A DNA stretch of 64,000 bases from an uncultured Paracoccaceae bacterium (GTDB taxonomy: Bacteria > Pseudomonadota > Alphaproteobacteria > Rhodobacterales > Rhodobacteraceae). Positions 1-11,539 of this stretch are shown piece by piece. Below the pieces are notes generated by a model that did no database searches, was not told the DNA's origin, and was given only the letters and a program-made list of their open reading frames with translations. Where the stretch lies: contig CANMQJ010000006.1 of the NCBI GenBank assembly GCA_947500005.1, forward strand, positions 186,001 through 250,000, read 5' to 3'. Within the stretch, counting starts at the first letter, position 1. Each line of letters begins with the position of its first letter. Position numbers and translations under genes: made by a program.

Positions 1-194
1 TCGCTCGACTTCCTCGGTTTCGGCCTACCGTCCTCGGCGCCCTCGCTGGGGGAACTGACGCTTCAGGCGAAACAGAACCTTCAGGCGCCATGGCTGGCCT
101 TCACCGCCTTCTTCACCTTCGCGATCATGCTGTCGCTGCTGGTCTTCATCTTCGAAGGGGTGCGTGACGCGTTCGACCCCAGAAAGACATTTTC

Positions 195-198
<4 letters not shown>
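1..198 (+). CDS. yejE: YejE-type peptide ABC transporter permease, C-terminal end (partial)
   Basis: Only the last 65 residues are present; the gene begins before the window. Frame 1 is open from base 1 to a TGA at 196-198. It reads as the end of an inner-membrane permease of the OppC/DppC type, with a hydrophobic stretch (LAFTAFFTFAIMLSLLVFIF) and the typical end EGVRDAFDPRKTF. In YejE this subunit forms the membrane channel of an importer for peptides, including microcin C-like compounds in E. coli. The stop overlaps the next start codon (ATGA), so translation is coupled to the ATPase gene. The assignment to the Yej subfamily rests on the C-terminal motif and on the fused double ATPase that follows. 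Confidence 0.85.
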
Positions 199-1768
<1,570 letters not shown>

Positions 1769-1772
<4 letters not shown>

Positions 1773-3688
1773 GCCGAGGCGGCCGCCTGCGCCGGCACCG
1801 GCCCGTGCAACTCCTCGAAATGGTCGAACTCCAGCACGACCCAGCCGGTCCCGCGCGTTATGCTGGCCAAGGTCCTATGCAACTCGTCCTGCACGACGGC
1901 GGGCAGTTGCGCGTTGAAGATGTCCCAGCCCGGCGCATCCGGGTCTGCGGCAAAGCCCAATACACGGCCCTGCATCGTACTGATGACCGGCACCAGGTCG
2001 CCCACATGGACCGAGGGCAGATGGATCGTCGCGTTCAGGATCGGTTGCAGCACCACGGGCGAGGCCTGCTCCAGCGCCTCGCGCACGGCGGCCTTGCCCG
2101 CGATACGAAAGGCCAGGTCGGAACTGTCCACCGCGTGATGCTTGCCATCGGTCAGCGTGATGCGCACATCGACAACCGGAAAGCCCGACGGCCCCTCGAT
2201 CAGCGCCTCTCCCGCGCCCTGGGCCACGGCGGGCATGTAATTGCGCGGCACGGCCCCGCCCTTGACCGTTTCCTTGAAATCGAAGCCCGTCCCGCGTGCC
2301 AGCGGCTCGACCACCAGCGAGACCTCGGCGAACTGCCCCGCGCCGCCCGATTGCTTGCGGTGGCGGTATCGCGTCTCGGCGCGCGCCCGGATCGTCTCGC
2401 GATAGCCTGTCGCGACCGGCCCCGCCTCGATCTCCAGACCGAAATCCTCGGCCAGCTTGGCCGCGATCCGGCGCATGTGCTGCGGTCCCTGGCTGCCCAG
2501 GATGGCATGGCCCGAGGCCGGGTCCTGCGACAGCTCCAGACCGGGGTCGGTCTCGGCCAGTTTCGCGAGCGCCGCCGACAGTCGCGCCTCGTCGCGTTCA
2601 TGCGCGGGCGTCACCAGCTGGCGCAAGCCCGGCGGCGGCGCCTTCGCCCAGTCGGGCAGGCTGGTTGCCCCCTGCGCGTCATAGACATGGCCGGGCATCA
2701 GGTGATCGGATTTCACCGCAAGCCCCACCTGGCCCGCGGGCAACGAGTCGCGCTGGGCCCGCGCGTCCAGGTCCATAAGATTGCCCACCGCCGTGCCGCC
2801 CAGCGCGCCCTGCGCCTTTACCCCTTCGCCAAGCCCGCGCAGCACGGTGATCTTGCCCAGGTGCTTGCGGATATCGGCAAGCCCCGCGATGGCGCAGGCC
2901 AATCCACCGGCCGAATCGCGATCGGCAAGGACGGAGAATTCCGGCGTCTCGTGTCGAAGCGCCTTCATCAGCCGCGTCAGCCCGTTGCCGTGGCTCGCCG
3001 AGCCGAGGCAGGCCGGCACCAGGTGATGCCCGCGCGAGACTTGCGCCGCGACCTCGTACAGCTCGCCGCTTGCCGGTTCCTTGTCCTCGATAAGCTGTTC
3101 CAGCAGGTGGTCGTCGTAATCCGACAGCGCCTCCAGCAGATCGGCCCGCGCCTGCTGCTCGCGCTCCTCCACCGATTGCGGCAACTCGATCAGGGCCGAG
3201 GGCTTCCCCTCCTGATAGCGCCATGCGCGTTCCGAGATCAGGTCCACCGCGCCGACGATGCGGTCGCCCTCGCGGATGGGCACCTGCCGCAACGCGATGT
3301 GATGACCGCAATAGGCCTGCAGCGCCGCGACGATATCTCGGATGCGGCCACTGGGGCTGTCCATGCGGTTGATGAACAGGAAGGTCGGAATGCCCGCCGC
3401 CTCGGTCAGCCGCAGGTAGGGCGCGCACAGAACGGCAGCCTCGGGATCGGGCGGGGCCACGATCACCGCCGCATCCGACAGCGCCAGCGCAAGCCCCGCA
3501 TGACCCATCGCGTCGCGCCCGCCATCGAGGTCGATCGCGCACCACGGCTCGTCCAGGTAGGAAAACCCGTGCAGATGCACCGTATCGCACAGATCGAATC
3601 GGTCCGCGCGCCCGCCGAGCGCTGCAAGCGCCTGCACAAGCGTGGATTTGCCGGATTGGCTGGGACCGAGAAGGGTGAAGACGCGCAT
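1769..3688 (-). CDS. Elongation factor G-like protein with degenerate GTPase motifs
   Basis: The 639-residue protein is shorter than true EF-G (about 700) but has its domain order: GTPase domain, beta-barrel domain II, and domains III-V with the conserved segment around YRHRKQSGGAGQFAEV. G1 is intact (GPSQSGKST, residues 8-16). The G3 motif DTPG is replaced by DLDGG (residues 53-57), and G4 NKxD is NRMD (107-110). Hydrolysis or its coupling to translocation may therefore be altered. The ATG at 3688 is chosen because GGAG precedes it; the open frame extends to 3835 but without a better start. It is probably not the housekeeping EF-G, and its role is unknown. Confidence 0.85.
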
Positions 3689-3729
3689 AAAAAGGCTCCG
3701 TTTTGCTGGCTGTGGGTCGCCTGCACGAC

Positions 3730-3885
3730 AGAACCGGACCAGGCCGGGTCGGTATCCGGATATGTGCCTGCCTCCTCCCGTGGCCGGCTGCGCGGCCTGC
3801 GGGTCGGGCAAGTGTCGCCGCGCGGAGGCATCCACGTCAAGTGTCGGACAGACGAGCGGCGAGGCCCCCTCTCAACCCCGCCGCT
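3730..3885 (-). promoter_or_regulatory. Candidate structured leader, cobalamin-riboswitch-like, upstream of the EF-G-like gene
   Basis: The 218-base gap between hemN and the EF-G-like gene shows, read on the minus strand and in the expected order, pieces that resemble cobalamin riboswitch boxes: GGTTGAGAGGGG (about 3880-3869), GTGGATGC, CCCGCA, GCCACGGGAGGAGGC (3784-3770) and CCGGATACCGACC (about 3759-3747). The match is partial, with an unusual insertion after the first box. The downstream gene is not a usual cobalamin target. A covariance search with RF00174 would decide; chance similarity in GC-rich DNA is possible. Confidence 0.25.
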
Positions 3886-3906
3886 CTGACCCGGGTCCCC
3901 ACCGGG

Positions 3907-5262
3907 TCAAACGGCCGAGCTGTGCCCGGCCTTGCTGAGGTCGTAGGCGTCGAACCGACGCGCGACCATCCGTGTCAGGGCCCGCGCTTCTCGCGGGATG
4001 AACAATCCGTCATCCGAGACCTGCAACAATCCCTCGAACTCTGCATTCGCGGCGCGGAACATCGCCTGCAATTCGGCCGCAGCGATGTCGAAATCCCGCA
4101 GGATTTCCGTGGCCGAAATGCGGAAATCGCACATCAGTGCCTCGATCATGCGCGCACGCAGCCTGTCATCGCCCTTGAAGCGGTGACCGCGCGCGGTCGA
4201 GAACGCGCCCCGCCGGATCGCCGCCGCATGGGCCGAGGTGGCCGAAGCGTTCTGCGCATAGCCCTGCGGAAAGCGCGAGATCGAACTGGCGCCGACACCG
4301 ATCAGCACCTCGGACTGGTCGTCGGTATAGCCCTGGAAATTCCGCCGCAGCCGTCCGGCCTGCTGGGCATGGGTCAGCCCGTCGTCGCGCGTGGCGAAAT
4401 GGTCGATCCCGATCTCGGCGTAATTGTCCCACAGAAACAGCCGCCGCGCGGTGTCGAACAGCTCCAGCCGCTGGTGCGGCGTGGGCAGCGCCTCGGACGG
4501 GATCAGCTGCTGCCGCTTGGCCATCCAGGGGACATGCGCATAACCGTAAAGCGCCACCCGGTCGGGGTTCAGCGACAACAGCCTCTGCACACTCTCCGTC
4601 ATCCGCGCCCGGGTCTGGTGCGGCAGGCCGTAAAGAATGTCGGCATTCAGGCTCGGCACGCCGCGGGCACGGATCATCTCGGCCACGTCGCGCGTGGTGT
4701 CATAGCTCTGGATGCGCCCGATGGTCTTCTGGATCTCGTCGTCGAAATCCTGCACCCCGATCGACGCGCGGTTCATGCCCGCGCCCACCAGCGTGTCCAG
4801 CCGCGCGGCGTCGATCTCGTTGGGGTCGATCTCGACCGAGAACTCGGCATCCGGTCCCAGCGGCAGCACCGAGAGAATCGCCCCCGCCAATTCCTGCATC
4901 ATGCCGGCCGACAGCAGGGTCGGCGTTCCACCGCCCCAATGCAGCCGCGACAGCGTGACGCCCTCCGGCAGATGCGCGGCCAACAGGGCGATCTCGGCCT
5001 TCAGCACCTCCAGGTAGGCCGCGACCGGTGCGTCGCTCTGCGTCCCCTGCGTGCGGCAGGCGCAGAACCAGCACAGCCGCCTGCAAAAGGGCACATGCAC
5101 GTAGAGCGAGACCGAACTGCCCGGCGCGATGCCCGAAACCCATTCGCCGAATCGCTCCGGCGTCAGGTCGTCTCCGAAATGGGGCGCGGTGGGGTAGCTG
5201 GTATAACGCGGCACCTTCGCGTCAAATAGGCCCAGCCTCTCCAATTGAGATTTTTCAGACAT
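3907..5262 (-). CDS. hemN: Oxygen-independent coproporphyrinogen III oxidase
   Basis: This 451-residue radical-SAM enzyme decarboxylates coproporphyrinogen III to protoporphyrinogen IX without oxygen, in the cytoplasm. The CxxxCxxC cluster motif is seen in VPFCRRLCWFCACRTQG (about residues 57-73), followed by the WGGGTPT SAM-binding segment and a C-terminal HemN domain. Length matches bacterial HemN. No clear ribosome-binding site precedes the ATG at 5262. An FNR box is placed so that transcription should begin about one base before the start codon, suggesting a near-leaderless mRNA. It is divergent from fnrL, an arrangement fitting anaerobic haem supply for the nearby cbb3 oxidase. Confidence 0.95.
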   Translation of the reverse strand: MSEKSQLERLGLFDAKVPRYTSYPTAPHFGDDLTPERFGEWVSGIAPGSSVSLYVHVPFCRRLCWFCACRTQGTQSDAPVAAYLEVLKAEIALLAAHLPEGVTLSRLHWGGGTPTLLSAGMMQELAGAILSVLPLGPDAEFSVEIDPNEIDAARLDTLVGAGMNRASIGVQDFDDEIQKTIGRIQSYDTTRDVAEMIRARGVPSLNADILYGLPHQTRARMTESVQRLLSLNPDRVALYGYAHVPWMAKRQQLIPSEALPTPHQRLELFDTARRLFLWDNYAEIGIDHFATRDDGLTHAQQAGRLRRNFQGYTDDQSEVLIGVGASSISRFPQGYAQNASATSAHAAAIRRGAFSTARGHRFKGDDRLRARMIEALMCDFRISATEILRDFDIAAAELQAMFRAANAEFEGLLQVSDDGLFIPREARALTRMVARRFDAYDLSKAGHSSAV

Positions 5263-5269
5263 GCGGTTA

Positions 5270-5275
5270 AGTTTA
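5270..5275 (-). promoter_or_regulatory. Predicted -10 element of the FNR-dependent hemN promoter
   Basis: On the minus strand these bases read TAAACT, matching TATAAT at four of six positions. They lie where a class II FNR promoter needs its -10 if the FNR box centre (5304.5) is at -41.5. The predicted start of transcription is 5263, one base before the hemN ATG. Confidence 0.4.
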
Positions 5276-5297
5276 TGTGAAGCGTCGGGGAGAAACC

Positions 5298-5311
5298 TTG
5301 ACCGAGATCAA
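5298..5311. promoter_or_regulatory. FNR box between hemN and fnrL
   Basis: The sequence TTGACCGAGATCAA fits the FNR consensus TTGAT-N4-ATCAA with one substitution. It lies 35 bases before hemN and 15 bases before the fnrL start codon. The spacing suits activation of hemN, and the closeness to fnrL would suit autorepression of fnrL. Confidence 0.8.
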
Positions 5312-5326
5312 ATTGGAAACGCGCGA

Positions 5327-6070
5327 ATGACTCTCCCGATCCAGACCGCCAATGAGAACTGCGAGGACTGTCCGATCCGGCACCGCGCTGTCTGCGCACG
5401 CTGTGAACCGGACGAATTGCACGAACTCGACGCGATCAAGTACTACCGCAGCTTCGAGGCGGGCCAGACGATCATCTGGTCCGGCGACATGATGAATTTC
5501 GTGGGTTCGGTCGTCTCGGGCGTGGCCACGCTGACCCAGACGATGGAGGACGGGCGCACCCAGATGGTGGGCCTGCTGCTTCCCAGCGATTTCGTTGGCC
5601 GCCCGGGCCGCGACGGCGCAGCTTACAACGTGGTCGCCACCACGGATGTGGTGATGTGCTGTTTCCGCAAGAAACCTTTCGAGGAATTGATGGCCCGCAC
5701 GCCGCATATCGCCGTGCGCCTGCTGGAAATGACGCTCGACGAACTCGATGCCGCCCGCGAATGGATGCTGGTCCTGGGCCGCAAGACCGCGCGGGAAAAG
5801 ATCGCCAGCCTCCTGGCCATCATCGCCCGCCGCGACGCCACCCTGTCGACCGACGGACGGCCCGGCCAGATGGTCTTCGACCTGCCGCTCACGCGCGAGG
5901 CGATGGCCGACTATCTCGGCCTGACGCTCGAAACCGTCAGCCGCCAGATGTCCGCGCTGAAAAAGGACGGGGTGATCCTTCTTGAGGGCAAGCGCCATGT
6001 CACCATCCCCGACATGCGCCGCCTGATGGATGAGGCCGGCGACGACAGCGATGGCGGTTTCCTCGTCTGA
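5327..6070 (+). CDS. fnrL: FnrL, Crp/Fnr-family oxygen-sensing regulator
   Basis: The 247-residue protein has an N-terminal cysteine cluster (C12, C15, C23, C26), a cyclic-nucleotide-binding-like beta roll, a further CC pair (FRKKPF context), and a C-terminal Crp-type helix-turn-helix (MADYLGLTLETVSRQMSALKK). In FNR proteins the cysteines hold an oxygen-labile 4Fe-4S cluster; the apo form cannot bind DNA. The ATG at 5327 gives the usual FnrL N-terminus; an upstream extension would cross the FNR box. Matching FNR boxes before hemN, ccoN and ccoG support its role as anaerobic activator of haem synthesis and the high-affinity oxidase. Confidence 0.93.
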   Translation: MTLPIQTANENCEDCPIRHRAVCARCEPDELHELDAIKYYRSFEAGQTIIWSGDMMNFVGSVVSGVATLTQTMEDGRTQMVGLLLPSDFVGRPGRDGAAYNVVATTDVVMCCFRKKPFEELMARTPHIAVRLLEMTLDELDAAREWMLVLGRKTAREKIASLLAIIARRDATLSTDGRPGQMVFDLPLTREAMADYLGLTLETVSRQMSALKKDGVILLEGKRHVTIPDMRRLMDEAGDDSDGGFLV

Positions 6071-6155
6071 GGGCGCGGCACGGCCCGAAAATCCCTTTGC
6101 GTTACGGTAGCTGCCATGCGCATCCTCCCCCGCGACAAAAGGACAGGAGGAGGCC

Positions 6156-7478
6156 ATGCCCCAACTCGCACATCGCCCCTGGGTGCCCGAGCATTGCGAA
6201 ACCCGCGTGCAGACGATCGCCGCCGAGACCGCCGCGCGCAGCCTTGACGAGACCGATGCCCGCATCGCCGCGCTGATCGACCGCAACCGCGAGATCCATG
6301 ACGCGGAGTGTTTCAACCTCAATCCCGCCACGAACGTCATGAACCCGCGGGCCGAGGCGGCGCTGGCCTCGGGCCTCGGCAGCCGCCCCTCGCTGGGCTA
6401 TCCCGGCGACAAGTACGAGATGGGGCTGGAAGCGATCGAGGAGATCGAGGTGATCGCCGCCGAACTGGCCGCGCAGGTCTTCCAGGCGCGCCATGCCGAG
6501 ATCCGGGTTTCCTCGGGGGCGCTGGCCAATCTCTACGGCTTCATGGCGCTCACGAATCCCGGCGATACGATCATCGCCCCGCCCGCCAGTATCGGCGGTC
6601 ATGTCACCCACCATGCCGAGGGCTGCGCGGGCCTTTACGGGCTTCGCAGCGTGCCCGCGCCGGTCGATGCCGATGGCTACAGCCTCGACATCGACCGGCT
6701 GCGGCAACTGGCTCATGAGGAGAAGCCGAAACTCATCACCGTCGGCGGTTCGCTCAACCTCTTCGAGCATCCCGTGGCAAAGGTCCGCGCCATCGCCGAC
6801 GAGGTCGGCGCCAAGGTCCTGTTCGACGCCGCCCATCAATGCGGGATGATCGCCGGGGGCCACTGGTCCAACCCGCTGGCCGAGGGCGCGCACGTGATGA
6901 CGATGAGCACCTACAAGAGCCTCGGCGGCCCCGCCGGCGGCCTCATCGTCACGAATGAGCCGGATCTCGCCGCCCGGCTCGACGTGATCGCCTTTCCCGG
7001 CCTGACCGCCAATTTCGACGCCGCGAAATCCGCGGCCCTCGCGATCTCGATGCTCGACTGGATCGAATACGGCACCGGCTACGCCCGCGCGATGGCCGAG
7101 CTTGCAGCCGCCCTGGCGGACGAGATGGCGCGCCTCGGCCTGCCGGTCTTCAAGGGCGCGCACGGGGTCACCGCCTCTCACCAGTTCGCCCTGCGCGCGG
7201 CGGAATTCGGGGGTGGTCAGGCGGCCTCGAAACGGCTGCGCAAGGCGGGTTTCCTGGCCTGCGGAATCGGCCTCCCGGTGGACCCGGTGCCGGGCGACAT
7301 GAACGGGCTGCGCATCGGCACGCCCGAGCTTGTCCGGCGCGGGGTGACGCCCGCCGACGTGCCCGAACTTGCCGCGCTGATCGCCGAGGGGCTGCGCGCC
7401 GAGGCCCCCGAAACGGTTGCGCCCCGCACCCGCGCGATGCGCGCGCGCTTCCAGGGCTACGCCTATATCCGCGCCTGA
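6156..7478 (+). CDS. SHMT-like PLP-dependent enzyme (aldolase/hydroxymethyltransferase family)
   Basis: The 440-residue fold type I PLP enzyme resembles serine hydroxymethyltransferase. It has GYPGDKYEMG near residue 86, FDAAHQCG, and the PLP lysine K254 within TMSTYKSLGGPAGG. In true SHMT this region reads TTTTHKTLRGPRGG; the His before Lys is Tyr here and both Arg are missing. Substrate or folate use is therefore probably different, for example an alpha-methylserine or beta-hydroxy amino acid aldolase. The start has a strong site (GGAGGAGG). It stands alone between fnrL and a small membrane protein. The exact reaction cannot be read from the sequence. Confidence 0.75.
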   Translation: MPQLAHRPWVPEHCETRVQTIAAETAARSLDETDARIAALIDRNREIHDAECFNLNPATNVMNPRAEAALASGLGSRPSLGYPGDKYEMGLEAIEEIEVIAAELAAQVFQARHAEIRVSSGALANLYGFMALTNPGDTIIAPPASIGGHVTHHAEGCAGLYGLRSVPAPVDADGYSLDIDRLRQLAHEEKPKLITVGGSLNLFEHPVAKVRAIADEVGAKVLFDAAHQCGMIAGGHWSNPLAEGAHVMTMSTYKSLGGPAGGLIVTNEPDLAARLDVIAFPGLTANFDAAKSAALAISMLDWIEYGTGYARAMAELAAALADEMARLGLPVFKGAHGVTASHQFALRAAEFGGGQAASKRLRKAGFLACGIGLPVDPVPGDMNGLRIGTPELVRRGVTPADVPELAALIAEGLRAEAPETVAPRTRAMRARFQGYAYIRA

Positions 7479-7540
7479 CCGCTTGTCCGGCGCGGGGCTT
7501 CCTGCAACAGTGGAAACCGAACCGGCTCAGGGAGAACCAG

Positions 7541-7795
7541 ATGCAATTTGAAAGCCTTATCGTGATGCTGATCGTCGGCCTTCTGGCGGGCTGGATCGCC
7601 GGCAAGCTGATGAAGGGGCGCGGTTTCGGCCTTTTCGGCAACATGATCATGGGCGTCGTGGGCGCGTTTCTCGCCGGGCTGATCTTTCCCACGCTCGGCT
7701 TCGCCGTCGGCGGTGGCTTCATCGCCTCGGTCTTTCACGCCACGATCGGCGCGGTCATCCTGCTTTTCGTGATCGGGCTGATCCGCAAGGCGTAG
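7541..7795 (+). CDS. GlsB/YeaQ/YmgE family small membrane protein
   Basis: This 84-residue protein is almost wholly hydrophobic, with three membrane segments and glycine-rich turns (GLLAGWIAGKLMKGRGFG; GAFLAGLIFPTLGFAVGGG), ending in a short basic tail. These features are typical of the GlsB/YeaQ/YmgE (transglycosylase-associated) family, linked to general stress but of unknown biochemistry. GGGAGA precedes the ATG. A hairpin with a T-run follows the stop. No operon partner is evident. Confidence 0.85.
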   Translation: MQFESLIVMLIVGLLAGWIAGKLMKGRGFGLFGNMIMGVVGAFLAGLIFPTLGFAVGGGFIASVFHATIGAVILLFVIGLIRKA

Positions 7796-7813
7796 TGAGC
7801 GCTGGGGTAGAAC

Positions 7814-7846
7814 CCCACCCTACCCGATGCCGGTAGGGTGGGTTTT
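7814..7846 (+). terminator. Hairpin with T-run after the GlsB-family gene
   Basis: CCCACCCTACC (7814-7824) pairs perfectly with GGTAGGGTGGG (7832-7842) across a 7-base loop and is followed by TTTT. It can end transcription of the preceding gene. It also belongs to a dispersed intergenic hairpin family (see 7837-7855). Confidence 0.6.
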
Positions 7847-7855
7847 CAACCCACC
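7837..7855. repeat. Dispersed intergenic hairpin (GGTGGGTT...AACCCACC type), copy 1
   Basis: GGTGGGTTTTCAACCCACC forms a small perfect hairpin that competes with the 7814-7842 stem. Together they have the look of short intergenic repeats common in Rhodobacteraceae. A related copy, GGCGGGTTGACCCCCGCC, followed by CTACGG, lies between rpoB and rpoC. Confidence 0.45.
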
Positions 7856-7880
7856 GTCACCGTTACCGTCCCCGCGACGC

Positions 7881-8720
7881 TCAATGCGCCATGAAGACCG
7901 GAACCGTCGCCTGTTCCAGCATGTTGCGGGTGGCCCCGCCCAGGATCGCCTCGCGAAAGCGCGAATGGCCATAGGCGCCCATCACCAGCATCTCGGCTTC
8001 GGTGTCCGTGGCATGACGGTTCAGGATGTCCGAGATCCGCGACATGGTCTTGCTCAGCACGTCGATCTCGCAGCGCACGCCGTGGCGCGACAGCATCTGG
8101 CTCAGCAGCCCGCCGGGATCCGAGCGGTCGGGGCCATGCTGCGGCGGGTCGATCACCACGATGCGCACGCATTCGGCCGATTTCAGCACCGGCAACGCCA
8201 GCCGGATCGCGCGCATCGCCTCGACGCTTTCGTTCCAGCCGACCAGCACGGTCTTGGGCTTGCGGATCGGCGCGCCCTCGTCCGGCACCACCAGCACCGG
8301 CGCATGACCCTCGAACATCGCGGCCTCGACGATGGGTTCGGCCTCCGCCCCGCGATTCTTGCCATAAGGCCGGGGCAGGATCACCAGGTCGGAGAACCGC
8401 GCGCGGTGGGCGACATGGCGGCCCAGGTCGGCGATCTGCGCCACGCCGCTTTCGGCCGACCAGCGCACCCCGGTCTTGCCCAGGTACTCCTTGGCAAAGA
8501 CCAGCATCTCCTCCGCCTCGGCATTGGCCCGGCTCAGCGTCTCCTGCAGGATCATCGCATTGGCCCCGGCATAGTAATAGCCGGTCTGGCTGCGATCGAC
8601 ACCCAGGCACAGCGCCTCGGCATGCGCGTCGAGCAGATCGGCCAGCGCGGTCATCTGGGCCAGGGCCGGCGCCGACACCTTGGGATCTGTGATGACGGTC
8701 AGAAGGGATTTGTATGACAT
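7881..8720 (-). CDS. UspA-family universal stress protein with two Usp domains
   Basis: The 279-residue protein holds two tandem Usp domains. The second carries the ATP-binding-type pattern GAYGHSRFREAILGGATRNML near its C-terminus (G-x2-G-x9-G plus S/T); the first is more diverged. It is a cytoplasmic stress protein without a defined reaction. The start at 8720 (MSYKSLL) is chosen because GAGG precedes it; the frame is open to 8813. It is divergent from ccoN. A usp gene beside fnrL and cco genes suggests low-oxygen physiology, but no FNR promoter geometry toward this gene was found. Confidence 0.85.
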   Translation of the reverse strand: MSYKSLLTVITDPKVSAPALAQMTALADLLDAHAEALCLGVDRSQTGYYYAGANAMILQETLSRANAEAEEMLVFAKEYLGKTGVRWSAESGVAQIADLGRHVAHRARFSDLVILPRPYGKNRGAEAEPIVEAAMFEGHAPVLVVPDEGAPIRKPKTVLVGWNESVEAMRAIRLALPVLKSAECVRIVVIDPPQHGPDRSDPGGLLSQMLSRHGVRCEIDVLSKTMSRISDILNRHATDTEAEMLVMGAYGHSRFREAILGGATRNMLEQATVPVFMAH

Positions 8721-8806
8721 TTCAACCTCATGGGACGGGCGACCAGCCAAGAGGACAGGTCTCATTCGCATACCGGAATCCGTGTCACAGAATTGAAGCG
8801 GACGTC

Positions 8807-8820
8807 TTGACACAGATCAA
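8807..8820. promoter_or_regulatory. FNR box upstream of ccoN
   Basis: TTGACACAGATCAA fits TTGAT-N4-ATCAA with one change. Its centre (8813.5) predicts transcription of ccoN from about 8855, leaving a leader of roughly 60 bases. It is the second of four such sites in the window. Confidence 0.8.
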
Positions 8821-8843
8821 AGCGGGGGCTGGGCTGCTATTTC

Positions 8844-8863
8844 ATTAGAACGGTCAGTCTAAT
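8844..8863. promoter_or_regulatory. Inverted repeat overlapping the predicted ccoN promoter
   Basis: ATTAGAACGGTCAGTCTAAT contains perfect 6-base arms around an 8-base centre. It covers the predicted -10 region and start point of the FNR-driven ccoN promoter. The layout suggests the operator of a dimeric repressor, perhaps TetR-like; no candidate regulator gene is adjacent. Confidence 0.4.
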
Positions 8864-8915
8864 CCGTCTGGCGTGACGGCAAGAATCGCGCGGGACAAGG
8901 GCAAAGGGACGCAAT

Positions 8916-10523
<1,608 letters not shown>

Positions 10524-10535
10524 GGAAATCGGAAC

Positions 10536-11336
10536 ATGAGTACCGACGACAAGAAACCCCCGATGCCGGCATCCGCGACAGGGGCTGGCGACCGGCCGAA
10601 GAAGAAGTCCATCCTGGACCGGCACAAGATCCTCGAGACCAACGCGACCCTGCTGCTGATCTTCAGCTTCCTGGTCGTGACGGTGGGCGGCATCGTGCAG
10701 ATCGCACCGCTGTTCTACCTCGAGAACACCATCGAAGAGGTGGAGGGGATGCGCCCCTACACCCCGCTCGAACTGGCGGGCCGCGAGATCTACGTCCGCG
10801 AGGGCTGCTACGTGTGCCACAGCCAGATGATCCGCCCCATGCGGGACGAGGTCGAACGCTATGGCCATTACAGCCTCGCGGCGGAATCGATGTATGACCA
10901 CCCGTTCCAGTGGGGCTCCAAGCGGACGGGGCCCGACTTGGCCCGCGTCGGCGGCCGCTACTCGGACGAGTGGCATGTCGATCACCTGCGCGATCCGCAA
11001 TCCGTGGTGCCGGAATCGGTTATGCCGAAATACGGTTTCCTGGAACGCACCATGATCGACGGGCGTTACATCGAGGACGTGATGAGCGTGCACCACTTCG
11101 TCGGCGTGCCCTATACCGAGGAGCAGCTGGCCAATGCCCAGGCCGATTTCCGCGCCCAGGCCGACCCGGATTCCGACTATGACGGGCTGCTTGAGCGCTA
11201 CGGCGAGGAAAGCGTGAACGTGCGCAACTTCGACGGCCAGGTGGGCATATCCGAAGCGGATGCGCTGATCGCCTATCTGCAAATGCTGGGGACGCTCGTC
11301 GATTTCTCGACCTTCACCCCGGACGCAAGCCGCTGA
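10536..11336 (+). CDS. ccoO: cbb3-type cytochrome c oxidase subunit II (mono-haem cytochrome c)
   Basis: The 266-residue protein has an N-terminal membrane anchor (about residues 37-58) and a periplasmic cytochrome c domain with one haem motif, CYVCH (91-95); a distal Met such as in VMPKYGF is the likely sixth ligand. It passes electrons from CcoP to CcoN. The length is a little above the usual because of a Lys/Pro-rich cytoplasmic tail. It sits between ccoN and ccoQ in one operon. Confidence 0.97.
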   Translation: MSTDDKKPPMPASATGAGDRPKKKSILDRHKILETNATLLLIFSFLVVTVGGIVQIAPLFYLENTIEEVEGMRPYTPLELAGREIYVREGCYVCHSQMIRPMRDEVERYGHYSLAAESMYDHPFQWGSKRTGPDLARVGGRYSDEWHVDHLRDPQSVVPESVMPKYGFLERTMIDGRYIEDVMSVHHFVGVPYTEEQLANAQADFRAQADPDSDYDGLLERYGEESVNVRNFDGQVGISEADALIAYLQMLGTLVDFSTFTPDASR

Positions 11337-11350
11337 GGATCGGGTAACCC

Positions 11351-11539
11351 ATGGAAGAGTACACCTTCCTTCGTCAATTCGCGGACAGCTGGATGCTGTT
11401 GGCCCTCTTCGCCTTCTTCATCGGGGTAATCATCTGGGTATTCCGCCCGGGCTCCAAGAAGAAGTACGACGATACGGCCAACATTCCCTTCCGCCACGAA
11501 GACAAACCCGCCGATCGTGAGGAGGACGGGAAGAAATGA
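11351..11539 (+). CDS. ccoQ: cbb3 oxidase subunit CcoQ
   Basis: This 62-residue protein has one membrane helix ([20 protein letters not shown]) and a charged cytoplasmic tail, the standard form of CcoQ. The subunit stabilises the assembled oxidase and in Rhodobacter has been linked to redox signalling. The stop overlaps the ccoP start by 4 bases (ATGA). Confidence 0.93.
   Translation: MEEYTFLRQFADSWMLLALFAFFIGVIIWVFRPGSKKKYDDTANIPFRHEDKPADREEDGKK

Noticed and set aside
3703..3906. N-terminal extension of the EF-G-like protein up to 3835
   Set aside because: The extra residues are unlike any EF-G, and a proper ribosome-binding site precedes the ATG at 3688.
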